Shown piece by piece: positions 43,393 to 51,384 of a stretch of DNA of 64,000 nucleotides. A program made the position numbers and the translations under genes. Positions within the stretch are counted from its first letter, which is position 1; each line of letters begins with the position of its first letter. Source of the DNA: Prevotella sp. UBA2754. GTDB taxonomy: Bacteria; Bacteroidota; Bacteroidia; Bacteroidales; Bacteroidaceae. The DNA lies in contig DEJG01000027.1 in NCBI GenBank assembly GCA_002353295.1, forward strand, positions 1-64,000, in the 5' to 3' direction. The notes beneath the pieces were generated by a model. The model was not told the DNA's origin and searched no databases. It saw only the letters and a list, made by a program, of their open reading frames with translations.

Positions 43393-43674
43393 TCAACGTC
43401 CTCCTTTCAATTTATCTTTCCAAGTCTGATTCGGTTTGAAATTCAACACGAGTTTGGGTGGAACCAACATACGCTGCCCTGTTGAAGGATTCACAATAAT
43501 GCGTTCCATTTTTTTCTTGGTCTCAAAGACACCGAAATTAGGCACAATTACACTATTGTCAGTGACAAAAGCATCGCTCATTGATGTGATGATGTTATTC
43601 ACCAACTTCTGGGTAGCTTTTTGGTCGTACCCAGTTTTAGCCGATAACTGGTTGATAAATTCCTTGTTATTCAT
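43393..43674 (-). CDS. HU-family DNA-binding protein
   Basis: 93 residues from the ATG at 43674. Full HU fold: an N-terminal helical pair (NNKEFINQLSAKTGYDQKA), VPNFGVFETKK, the arm region with NPSTGQRMLVPPK (where the DNA-intercalating Pro lies), and FKPNQTWKDKL. It is adjacent to a second, much larger HU protein in the membrane (HU-LysM), so the two may form heterodimers. Its start overlaps the rimO stop by eight bases (ATGAATAA). Confidence 0.92.
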   Translation of the reverse strand: MNNKEFINQLSAKTGYDQKATQKLVNNIITSMSDAFVTDNSVIVPNFGVFETKKKMERIIVNPSTGQRMLVPPKLVLNFKPNQTWKDKLKGGR

Positions 43675-44983
43675 ATCTGGTTGTTGCGTATAAATCAAAT
43701 TCTTCTGCGTCTGTTACCTTGACATCATAAAACTCACCGATATTCAGTTGTTCGCTGGCAGGTATAAGAACCTCGGGGTCAACCTCAGGCGAGCAGAACT
43801 CGCTGCGCCCCACATACCAGTCTCCTTCCTTTCGGTCGATGATTACCTTCAGTATCTGTCCTATCTTGGCAGCCTCAATCTCTGCACTGATATGCTGTTG
43901 CAATCGCATCAGCCGGTCCAATCGTTGCTGTTTCACTTCAGCAGGAACATCATCCTTATAATGTTCAGCTGAGTAGGTGCCATCTTCCTCTGAATAAGCA
44001 AAAGCGCCCATTCTTTCGAAGCGAGCCCACTTCGTGAATTCCATCAGTTCCTGGAAATCCTCATCCGTTTCACCGGGGAATCCCACCATCAGCGTTGTAC
44101 GAAGATGAATACCAGGCACCTCCTTTCTAATCTTCGTGATGAGATCGTAAGTTTCTGCCTTCGTCACATGTCGTTGCATCCTACTCAATATCCTGTCGCT
44201 GATATGTTGGAGAGCAATGTCCAGATAGTTGCACACATTCTGCTTTTCCCGCATTACCCGCAGCAAATCCCAAGGGAAATGGGCGGGATAGGCATAATGC
44301 AAACGAATCCATGCAACCCCTTCTATCTCAGCCATTCTTTCGATGAGTTCGGCAATATGTTGTTTTCCGTCTATGTCCACACCATAGTAAGTCAGTTCCT
44401 GAGCAATCACCTGAAACTCCTTCACGCCCTTACTGACTAAAGAACGCATCTCGTCCAGAATCTCATCCATCGGCCTACTCTGATGTCTTCCTGTAATGAT
44501 GGGTATCGCACAGTAGGCACAATGTCTGTCGCATCCCTCTGAGATTTTCAAGTAAGCATAATGTCCTGGGGTCGTTAATTTCCTAAGATTTCCTGGTTCA
44601 TCCTGGTTATCCAGACCTTCCTTCTTTTCCAGCTGGTCTAACAGTTCCCGATAATTAAACTTCCCATACCATCCATCTACTTCCGGAATCTCTTCTTCAA
44701 GATCAGCAAGATATCTTTCTGACAAACAGCCCATTACGTAGAGAGCCTTCAGTTTACCTTCTGTCTTTGCCTGAGCAAATTCCAAAATGGTATCGATACT
44801 CTCCTGTTTAGCATCTTCGATAAAACCACAAGTATTCACCACAGCGATATCTCCCTCAGGATGCTCACTGTCATGAGTCACTTGATAACCACGAGCCTCA
44901 AAAAGTCCCATCAGTTTTTCACTGTCCACGAGATTCTTCGAGCACCCAAGTGTGATGAAATCGATGGTTGGTTTCTTATTCAT
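43667..44983 (-). CDS. rimO: ribosomal protein S12 methylthiotransferase
   Basis: 438 residues from the ATG at 44983. N-terminal methylthiotransferase domain with LGCSKNLVDSE, NTCGFI and GCLSE cysteines; radical SAM CxxxCxxC in GCDRHCAYCAIP (about 143-154); and a C-terminal TRAM domain with ILKVIIDRKEG. It modifies an Asp of ribosomal protein S12. It overlaps ftsY and the HU gene by eight bases on each side. Confidence 0.95.
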   Translation of the reverse strand: MNKKPTIDFITLGCSKNLVDSEKLMGLFEARGYQVTHDSEHPEGDIAVVNTCGFIEDAKQESIDTILEFAQAKTEGKLKALYVMGCLSERYLADLEEEIPEVDGWYGKFNYRELLDQLEKKEGLDNQDEPGNLRKLTTPGHYAYLKISEGCDRHCAYCAIPIITGRHQSRPMDEILDEMRSLVSKGVKEFQVIAQELTYYGVDIDGKQHIAELIERMAEIEGVAWIRLHYAYPAHFPWDLLRVMREKQNVCNYLDIALQHISDRILSRMQRHVTKAETYDLITKIRKEVPGIHLRTTLMVGFPGETDEDFQELMEFTKWARFERMGAFAYSEEDGTYSAEHYKDDVPAEVKQQRLDRLMRLQQHISAEIEAAKIGQILKVIIDRKEGDWYVGRSEFCSPEVDPEVLIPASEQLNIGEFYDVKVTDAEEFDLYATTRYE

Positions 44984-45932
44984 GCTTAAACAGAGAGTCA
45001 ACAAACTGACGTTTATTAAACAGCTGGAGATCTTCCATCCCCTCGCCTAAACCGATATACTTCACTGGCACTTTCAATTGGTCGCTGATACCGATAACAA
45101 CACCACCTTTGGCGGTTCCATCAAGTTTAGTAATAGCCAATGACGTAATTTGAGTAACAGCCGCAAACTGCTTTGCCTGCTCAAAAGCATTCTGACCGGT
45201 AGAACCGTCCAGAACCAGCATCACCTCATCGGGAGCCTCGGGCAACACTTTCTTCATCACGTCCTTGATTTTCTTCAGCTCGTTCATCAAGCCCACCTTG
45301 TTATGCAGTCGACCGGCTGTATCAATCAGTACTACATCAGCCCCGTTGGCTTTAGCTGAACTCAGGGTATCGAAAGCCACAGAAGCAGGATCACTGCCCA
45401 TCTGCTGCTTGATTACGGGAACGCCTACACGATCGCCCCAAATACACAACTGCTCGACAGCTGCTGCACGGAAAGTATCGGCAGCGCCCAAATACACTTT
45501 CTTGCCAGCCTGTTTGAATTGCCAAGCCAATTTTCCGATAGTAGTGGTCTTACCTACTCCATTAACACCCACTACCAAAATAACGTAGGGCTTGTGGTCG
45601 GCAGGCAAATCCCAGTTATCATTATCTTCCGAATTATTTTCAGCCAATAAAGCGGCGATTTCATCACGAAGAATATTATTTAGCTCACTTGTACTTACGT
45701 ACTTGTCGCGAGCCACACGTTCCTCTATTCGCCCGATGATTTTCAGCGTGGTATCTACACCCACATCGCTCGTAATCAGCACTTCCTCCAAATCATCCAG
45801 GACATCGTCATCCACCTTCGACTTACCGGCTACAGCACGAGCCAGTTTGTCGAACACACTCGTCTTAGTCTTCTCCAGACCTTTGTCGAGCGTTTCCTTT
45901 TTATCCTTATTAAAGAAACCAAATATACCCAT
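44976..45932 (-). CDS. ftsY: signal recognition particle receptor FtsY
   Basis: 318 residues. The acidic A domain of enterobacterial FtsY is missing, as is normal in Bacteroidota; the helical N domain starts directly. GTPase motifs: GVNGVGKTTTIGKLAW (about 123-138), DTFRAAAVEQL, DTAGRLHNK and TKLDGTAKGG. It receives ribosomes carrying membrane proteins at the inner membrane. It is the first gene of the unit running to 36978. Confidence 0.96.
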   Translation of the reverse strand: MGIFGFFNKDKKETLDKGLEKTKTSVFDKLARAVAGKSKVDDDVLDDLEEVLITSDVGVDTTLKIIGRIEERVARDKYVSTSELNNILRDEIAALLAENNSEDNDNWDLPADHKPYVILVVGVNGVGKTTTIGKLAWQFKQAGKKVYLGAADTFRAAAVEQLCIWGDRVGVPVIKQQMGSDPASVAFDTLSSAKANGADVVLIDTAGRLHNKVGLMNELKKIKDVMKKVLPEAPDEVMLVLDGSTGQNAFEQAKQFAAVTQITSLAITKLDGTAKGGVVIGISDQLKVPVKYIGLGEGMEDLQLFNKRQFVDSLFKHE

Positions 45933-45960
45933 AATTACAAATTTTTACCATTTCAACAGG

Positions 45961-45968
45961 CAAAGTTA
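45961..45968 (-). promoter_or_regulatory. -7 element of the ftsY unit
   Basis: Minus strand TAACTTTG, about 29 nt before the ATG at 45932. The -33 position falls inside the terminator hairpin next to it and has no TTTG. Confidence 0.5.
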
Positions 45969-45970
45969 CA

Positions 45971-46006
45971 AAAAAAAACCGAAACCATAACAGATTTCGG
46001 TTTTTT
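45971..46006. terminator. bidirectional hairpin terminator
   Basis: Stem ccgaaa (45979-45984) with tttcgg (45995-46000), flanked by an A-run (45971-45978) and a T-run (46001-46006), so it has a T-tract in both directions. On the minus strand it ends the rpmB-rpmG-DUF4295 transcript, whose last stop is 19 nt upstream. Confidence 0.75.
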
Positions 46007-46024
46007 CAATACAGATTTTTATAT

Positions 46025-46183
46025 TTAGTTCTTAAAGAAGTCCTTTACAGCTTCGTTTGGAACCATCTGCTCATCGAAGATGTAAGCACCAGTCTTAGGG
46101 CTCTTAACCATCTTGATTACCTTTGTGTAAGCGCGACCATCCTTAGAACCTTCATGGAGGGTTGCAACGGTTTTCTTTGCCAT
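46025..46183 (-). CDS. DUF4295 family protein
   Basis: 52 residues. Starts MAKKTVATLHEG and ends EAVKDFFKN. It matches the small basic Bacteroidota family that always follows L33; it is probably a ribosome-associated protein, but its role is not established. ATG at 46183 is 12 nt after the rpmG stop. Confidence 0.85.
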   Translation of the reverse strand: MAKKTVATLHEGSKDGRAYTKVIKMVKSPKTGAYIFDEQMVPNEAVKDFFKN

Positions 46184-46195
46184 GCTCTAAACTGA

Positions 46196-46387
46196 TTATT
46201 TAATCTCCTTATGCACTGTCATGCGCTTCAGGATTGGGTTATACTTCTTCAATTCCATTCTCTCAGGAGTATTCTTACGGTTCTTTGTCGTAATATAACG
46301 GCTTGTTCCGGGAAGTCCACTCTCTTTCATCTCAGTGCACTCCAAAATTACCTGAACACGATTACCTTTAGCTTTCTTGCCTGCCAT
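46196..46387 (-). CDS. rpmG: 50S ribosomal protein L33
   Basis: 63 residues. Typical L33: NRVQVILECTEMK, then SRYITTKNRKN and RMELKKYNP. The zinc cysteine pairs of the C+ form are missing (only one Cys), so this is the zinc-free type. It is 3 nt after rpmB. Confidence 0.95.
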   Translation of the reverse strand: MAGKKAKGNRVQVILECTEMKESGLPGTSRYITTKNRKNTPERMELKKYNPILKRMTVHKEIK

Positions 46388-46390
46388 AAC

Positions 46391-46654
46391 TTAGTCTCCT
46401 ATCACTTTAATGTCTTTCCAATCTACATATCCTTTAGCAACAGCTTGCTTCAAGGCTGCATCCAGACCCACCTTATTAATCATACGCAGACCAGCAGCGC
46501 TGATCTTCAACTGAATCCAGCAAGCCTCCTCTACATAGTAGAACTTCTTGCTGAACAGGTTTACATCAAAGCTACGCTTCGTGCGGTGCTTTGAGTGAGA
46601 CACGTTGTTACCAATCTGTGCCTTCTTTCCCGTAATCTGACAAATTTTCGACAT
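46391..46654 (-). CDS. rpmB: 50S ribosomal protein L28
   Basis: 87 residues. Starts MSKICQITGKKAQIGNNVSHS, with RTKRSFDVNLFSKKF following; these are family signatures. It begins the three-gene ribosomal unit, with a -7 element at 46706-46713. Confidence 0.96.
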   Translation of the reverse strand: MSKICQITGKKAQIGNNVSHSKHRTKRSFDVNLFSKKFYYVEEACWIQLKISAAGLRMINKVGLDAALKQAVAKGYVDWKDIKVIGD

Positions 46655-46705
46655 TTCTATCTACTTTTACTTGTTCCTTAAATATAACTTACTCCAAACA
46701 GGGTG

Positions 46706-46713
46706 CAAAGGTA
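46706..46713 (-). promoter_or_regulatory. -7 element of the rpmB unit
   Basis: Minus strand TACCTTTG, expected start near 46700 and leader about 46 nt. No TTTG at 20-nt spacing. The leader is a plausible place for ribosomal-protein feedback but no structure is clear. Confidence 0.5.
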
Positions 46714-46772
46714 CAAAAAAAATTAGAGTTTAGCGTTTAAAGTTCCGAGTTTTGTATTTCTATTAATATTTT

Positions 46773-47282
46773 TTAACCTTCAACTATCGGTTTAGGGTCA
46801 GATTGTAGAAGTTCCAAGAACATTTGCAGAGCTTTATTGGTAGCAATAGCAAGGTTGATATCGCGTCCATGATCTTCACAAACTTTCAAGGTCAACTGAT
46901 TCTCCAAAGTACCACAAGCCAACCAAATTGTACCCACAGGAATGTCTTTCGAACCACCTGTAGGACCTGCATACCCCGTCGCAGCAATGGCATAATCAGT
47001 TTTCAAGGATTTGCAGGCTCCAATCACCATCTGGCGGGCAACATCCTCACATACAGCCGTTTGTTCTTCGAGTACTTGCTGACTAACCCCCAGGAGGTTC
47101 ATCTTGACTTCGTCAACATAACTGATGATACCACCTTTAAAATACTTTGAGGCACCGGGGACGGCAATCAGGGCTTCGGCTATTCGTCCACCCGTACAAC
47201 TCTCGGCTGTTCCGACAGTTTTTTCCATTTCCCACAACAAATCACTTATTTCTTTGCTGAAAATTTTACTTTCGAAATCCAT
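46773..47282 (-). CDS. CinA C-terminal family protein (NMN amidohydrolase)
   Basis: 169 residues, only the CinA C-terminal domain. AESCTGGRIAEALIAVPGASKYFKGGIISYVDEVK (residues about 22-56, given here in parts: AESCTGG, PGASKYFKGG, ISYVDEVK) and AATGYAGPTGG are the signatures of the nicotinamide mononucleotide deamidase. It recycles NMN to nicotinate mononucleotide. It follows tsaD by 21 nt. Confidence 0.9.
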   Translation of the reverse strand: MDFESKIFSKEISDLLWEMEKTVGTAESCTGGRIAEALIAVPGASKYFKGGIISYVDEVKMNLLGVSQQVLEEQTAVCEDVARQMVIGACKSLKTDYAIAATGYAGPTGGSKDIPVGTIWLACGTLENQLTLKVCEDHGRDINLAIATNKALQMFLELLQSDPKPIVEG

Positions 47283-47303
47283 ATATTTAATTCACTTAAA
47301 TTC

Positions 47304-48332
47304 TTATTTAAAAGTTACTTTCGAGAATGCCGGAGCGTCTATCGGACAAATTTTTCCGTCTAAATACTTATAATAGCCCACAATGCCAATCATAGCTGCA
47401 TTATCGGTGGTATAACTAAATTTTGGGATATATATCGTCCAGTCATAACGTTTGGCATAATCGTGGAAAGCATTACGCAATCCGTTGTTGGCACTCACAC
47501 CGCCAGCTACAGCAACATGCTTGATACCTGTCTGTTTAACAGCCAACTTCAGTTTTTTCATCAAAATGTCCACAATGGTCCATTCCAACGAGGCAGCTAT
47601 ATCTTCCTTATGGTGCTCGATGAAATCTGGATCATCCGCTATCCATTTCCGCATATTATACAGAAACGAAGTCTTCAGTCCTGAAAAGCTATAGTCTAAC
47701 CCTGGAATATGCGGCTCTGCAAACTGGTACGCCTTTGGATTTCCCTGACGGGCAAGTCGGTCGATGATGGGTCCTCCAGGATATCCCAGTCCCATTACCT
47801 TCGAACACTTGTCAATGGCCTCACCGGCTGCATCGTCAATAGTCTGTCCCAACACCTCCATATCGTTGTAGGCATTCACTTTCACAATCTGAGAGTTACC
47901 ACCTGAAACCAGCAGACAGAGAAAGGGATATGGTGGAGGATTGAAGTCGCCCTCCCCCCCATCAATGAAATGAGCCATCACATGACCTTGCAGGTGATTG
48001 ACATCCACAAGGGGAATACCCAGCGAACGGGCAAAGCCCTTCGCAAAACTCACCCCCACTAACAATGACCCCATCAGTCCTGGGCCACGAGTGAAAGCTA
48101 TAGCCGTAAGTTGTTCCTTGGTTATACCAGCTCGTTTTATGGCTTGGTCTACCACTGGCACTACATTCTGCTGATGAGCTCTCGATGCCAGTTCTGGCAC
48201 CACTCCTCCATAAGCTTCATGCACGGCCTGCGATGCTGTCACATTCGACAACAGCACACCATCCTTCAGCACCGCTGCCGATGTATCGTCGCAACTTGAT
48301 TCTATACCTAATATATAAATATTGTTCGTCAT
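47304..48332 (-). CDS. tsaD: tRNA threonylcarbamoyladenosine synthase subunit
   Basis: 342 residues. Starts ILGIESSCDDTSAAVLKDG, with metal-binding His in SRAHQQNVVPV and NHLQGHVMAH, and later GGPIIDRLA and AGGVSANNGLR. With TsaB, TsaE and TsaC it forms t6A at position 37 of tRNAs that read ANN codons. Part of a map-tsaD-cinA unit. Confidence 0.96.
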   Translation of the reverse strand: MTNNIYILGIESSCDDTSAAVLKDGVLLSNVTASQAVHEAYGGVVPELASRAHQQNVVPVVDQAIKRAGITKEQLTAIAFTRGPGLMGSLLVGVSFAKGFARSLGIPLVDVNHLQGHVMAHFIDGGEGDFNPPPYPFLCLLVSGGNSQIVKVNAYNDMEVLGQTIDDAAGEAIDKCSKVMGLGYPGGPIIDRLARQGNPKAYQFAEPHIPGLDYSFSGLKTSFLYNMRKWIADDPDFIEHHKEDIAASLEWTIVDILMKKLKLAVKQTGIKHVAVAGGVSANNGLRNAFHDYAKRYDWTIYIPKFSYTTDNAAMIGIVGYYKYLDGKICPIDAPAFSKVTFK

Positions 48333-48359
48333 GTCGTTATTACATCATTACGGTGTTCA

Positions 48360-49229
48360 TCACCGTGTCAGTATTTCCACACCATGCTCTGTCATCAACA
48401 GGGTATGCTCCCACTGGGCACTGGGTTGTTCGTCTTCACTGATAACCTCCCATCCATAGGGGTCGTCTGCATCGATAAACACCTTCCAGGTCCCCATGTT
48501 AATCATTGGCTCAATCGTAAACACCATTCCTGGCACCAACAGCATACCATTGGTTTTCTGGGCAAAATGGCACACCTCCGGTTCCTCGTGGAAATGAAGT
48601 CCTACGCCATGACCGCAGAGGTCGCGCACTACACCATAGTGATATTTCTTGGCATGCTTTTCAATAGCCTTACCTATCTCATTCACGAAGCCCCAGGGTT
48701 TGGCAGCCTCCATACCGATTTCCAAACATTCTTTAGTGACACGCACCAATTGTTCTTTCTCAGGCGATGTCTTGCCGATAATAAACATACGAGATGCATC
48801 CGCATAATAGCCATCCAGAATAGTGGTAAAATCCACATTGACTATGTCGCCTTCTTCCAGAATGTCGTCTGCCTTCGGAATACCATGACACACCACTTCG
48901 TTGATGCTCGTGCATACGGACATGGGGAATGGTGGTGTCTCCTCGTCGCCGCCATAGTTCAGACAGGCAGGAATAGCTCCATGCTTTGCGCAATAGTCAC
49001 GGCATATCTGGTCAATCTCAAGCGTTGACATGCCTGCGTGAATTTCCTTTTCCACGGCATCCAGCACTCCGGTATTCACTACCCCAGCCCGTCGGATGCC
49101 CTCTATCTGTTCCGGTGTCTTGATTAGGTCCCGTGTCGGAACCAGAGCCCCTTTGTTCTCCAGATACATAATCCGTTTATCGAACTCCGTAGGCTGTTCT
49201 CCTGGTTTACAATGCCATCTTCTTTTCAT
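48360..49229 (-). CDS. map: methionine aminopeptidase, type I
   Basis: 289 residues from the ATG at 49229. The metal ligands are visible: DFTTILDGYYADASRMF (two Asp), HGVGLHFHEEP (His), MVFTIEP (Glu) and QWEHTLLMTEHG (Glu). An N-terminal stretch of about 40 residues (WHCKPGEQPTEF) precedes the core. It removes the start Met from new proteins. The longer frame to 49445 overlaps the htpG region and is not used. Divergent from htpG. Confidence 0.95.
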   Translation of the reverse strand: MKRRWHCKPGEQPTEFDKRIMYLENKGALVPTRDLIKTPEQIEGIRRAGVVNTGVLDAVEKEIHAGMSTLEIDQICRDYCAKHGAIPACLNYGGDEETPPFPMSVCTSINEVVCHGIPKADDILEEGDIVNVDFTTILDGYYADASRMFIIGKTSPEKEQLVRVTKECLEIGMEAAKPWGFVNEIGKAIEKHAKKYHYGVVRDLCGHGVGLHFHEEPEVCHFAQKTNGMLLVPGMVFTIEPMINMGTWKVFIDADDPYGWEVISEDEQPSAQWEHTLLMTEHGVEILTR

Positions 49230-49252
49230 TGTCGTTTTTTCTTTTTGCGCTG

Positions 49253-49284
49253 CAAAATTACAAAAATGGCACGATATTTGCAAA
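49253..49284 (-). promoter_or_regulatory. promoter of map-tsaD-cinA
   Basis: Minus strand: TTTG (49284-49281), 20-nt spacer, TAATTTTG (49260-49253). Leader about 18 nt. Confidence 0.65.
49273..49280 (+). promoter_or_regulatory. weak -7 element before htpG
   Basis: GATATTTG, one mismatch to TAnnTTTG, 42 nt before the ATG at 49323. The nearest TTTG gives a 25-nt spacer. It lies inside the map promoter's spacer. Confidence 0.3.
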
Positions 49285-49322
49285 AGAAAAGGCAAACAAT
49301 AATAAAAATAACAATAGAAATT

Positions 49323-51383
49323 ATGCAAAAAGGTAACATCGGGGTTACAACAGAGAACATCTTCCCCGTCATCAAAAAGTTTCTCTATAGCGATCATGAG
49401 ATTTTCCTGCGTGAAATGGTTAGTAATGCTGTTGACGCCACTCAAAAGTTGAAAACCCTAAAAGAACAGGGAGAGTTCAAGGGAGAATTGGGCGACTTGG
49501 CAGTACAGGTTAAACTGGATACCGACAAGGGTACGATCACCATCAGCGACCGTGGTATCGGTATGACCGAGGAGGAAATCGACAAGTATATCAACCAGAT
49601 TGCATTCTCAGGTGTCAACGACTTTCTGGAGAAATACAAGGATAATGCCAATAGCATTATCGGCCATTTCGGACTGGGTTTCTATTCTTCGTTTATGGTT
49701 TCCAAGAAAGTAGAGATCGTCACCAAGTCGTATCGCGATGGTGCCAAGGCTGTGAAATGGAGCTGTGACGGCAGTCCTGCCTATGAGATTGACGATGCCG
49801 AGAAGGAGGACCGTGGTTCGGATATCATCCTGTATATCGATGACGACTGTAAGGAATATCTCGACAAGCAGAAGATTCAGGAATTGCTAAACAAATACTG
49901 CAAATTCATGGCTGTACCTGTTGCTTTCGGCAAGAAACAAGAGTGGTCGAGCGATGAGAAAAAGATGGTAGATACTGCCGAGGACAACATTATTAATAGT
50001 GTGGAGCCTCTGTGGACCAAAGCCCCCTCTGCCCTCAAGGACGAAGACTATAAGTCGTTCTACCGCACCCTCTATCCCATGAGCGACGAGCCTATGTTCT
50101 GGATTCATCTGAATGTGGACTATCCTTTCAACCTGACGGGTATTCTCTACTTCCCACGCATCAAGTCAAACATCGACCTACAGCGCAATAAGATTCAGCT
50201 TTACTGCAATCAGGTGTTCGTCACCGATCAGATAGAGGGCATCGTTCCTGAGTTCCTTACCCTGTTGCATGGTGTCATTGATTCGCCGGATATCCCATTG
50301 AACGTAAGCCGTTCATACTTGCAGAGCGACCGTGATGTCAAGAAGATTTCTACGTATATCACGAAGAAAGTGGCAGACCGCCTGCAGAGCATCTTCAAGG
50401 AGGACCGCAAACAGTATGAGGAGAAGTGGGACGACCTGAAACTCTTCATCAACTACGGTATGCTGAGCGAAGAGAGCTTCTACGACCGCGCCAAGGACTT
50501 CGCCCTGATGAAGGACACGGATGGCAAGTACTTCACTTTCGACGAGTATAAGACCCTGATTGAGGGCGCTCAGAAAGATAAGGACGACATGCTCGTCTAT
50601 CTCTATGCCACCGATAAGGAGGAGCAGTACTCATATATTCAGGCTGCCAAGGACAAAGGCTACAGCGTGCTGTTGCTTGACGGACAGTTGGACGTTCCCG
50701 CCATTCAGATGCTCGAACAGAAATTTGAGAAGAGCCGCTTCACCCGTGTTGACTCAGACATCATTGAGCGACTGATTGTGAAGGAAGATGCTCCGAAGTC
50801 GAATCTTTCGGAAGACGAATCTGCCAATTTGTCATCCGTCTTCCGTTCTCAGATGCCTAAGATGGAGAAGACCGAGTTCATGGTTGAAGTACAGTCGTTG
50901 GGTGCCGATGCGCGTCCTGTCATGATGACCCAAAATGAGTATATGCGCCGTATGAAGGAGATGAGTCGTTTCCAGCCTGGCATGAATTTCTATGCTCAGA
51001 TGCCCGATACGATGAATCTTGTGCTCAACAGCGACCACCCATTGGTAAAGCGCGTGCTCGACGACTGCAAATCATCTACCGAGGAAGCCCTGAAGCCCGT
51101 TGAGAGCGAAATCAAGGGCCAGGAGGCTCGTCTGGCAGCCATCCGTCAGCAACAGGAGAAGAAGAAGGCAGACGAACTCACACAGGAAGAGAAAGACGAC
51201 AAGGCCAATACCGAAAAGGCTGTTCAGGAGCAGAAAGACAAGAAGCAACAGATTCTTGCCGACTATGCCAAAGGCAACTCTATCGTCCATCAGTTGATTG
51301 ACCTTGCCCTGCTTCAGAATGGTATGCTGAAGGGCGAAGCGCTCGACAAATTCCTCCAGCGCAGTGTTGACTTGATCAAGTAA
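49323..51383 (+). CDS. htpG: molecular chaperone HtpG (Hsp90)
   Basis: 686 residues from the ATG at 49323. N-terminal ATPase domain with the GHKL motifs FLREMVSNAVDA, IGMTEEEI and GHFGLGFYS; middle domain from about 230 (FWIHLNVDYPFNLTG, LNVSRSYLQ); C-terminal dimer domain with a Lys/Glu/Gln-rich helical insert (about 610-650) longer than in the E. coli protein. It ends one base before the stop codon of the convergent synthase gene. A longer frame starting at 49212 lies antisense to map and is not translated. Confidence 0.96.
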   Translation: MQKGNIGVTTENIFPVIKKFLYSDHEIFLREMVSNAVDATQKLKTLKEQGEFKGELGDLAVQVKLDTDKGTITISDRGIGMTEEEIDKYINQIAFSGVNDFLEKYKDNANSIIGHFGLGFYSSFMVSKKVEIVTKSYRDGAKAVKWSCDGSPAYEIDDAEKEDRGSDIILYIDDDCKEYLDKQKIQELLNKYCKFMAVPVAFGKKQEWSSDEKKMVDTAEDNIINSVEPLWTKAPSALKDEDYKSFYRTLYPMSDEPMFWIHLNVDYPFNLTGILYFPRIKSNIDLQRNKIQLYCNQVFVTDQIEGIVPEFLTLLHGVIDSPDIPLNVSRSYLQSDRDVKKISTYITKKVADRLQSIFKEDRKQYEEKWDDLKLFINYGMLSEESFYDRAKDFALMKDTDGKYFTFDEYKTLIEGAQKDKDDMLVYLYATDKEEQYSYIQAAKDKGYSVLLLDGQLDVPAIQMLEQKFEKSRFTRVDSDIIERLIVKEDAPKSNLSEDESANLSSVFRSQMPKMEKTEFMVEVQSLGADARPVMMTQNEYMRRMKEMSRFQPGMNFYAQMPDTMNLVLNSDHPLVKRVLDDCKSSTEEALKPVESEIKGQEARLAAIRQQQEKKKADELTQEEKDDKANTEKAVQEQKDKKQQILADYAKGNSIVHQLIDLALLQNGMLKGEALDKFLQRSVDLIK

Positions 51384-51384
51384 C

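Noticed and set aside
49212..49322. N-terminal extension of htpG over the map gene start
   Set aside because: It lies antisense to the map start and promoter, has basic unlikely residues, and family alignment begins at the ATG at 49323.
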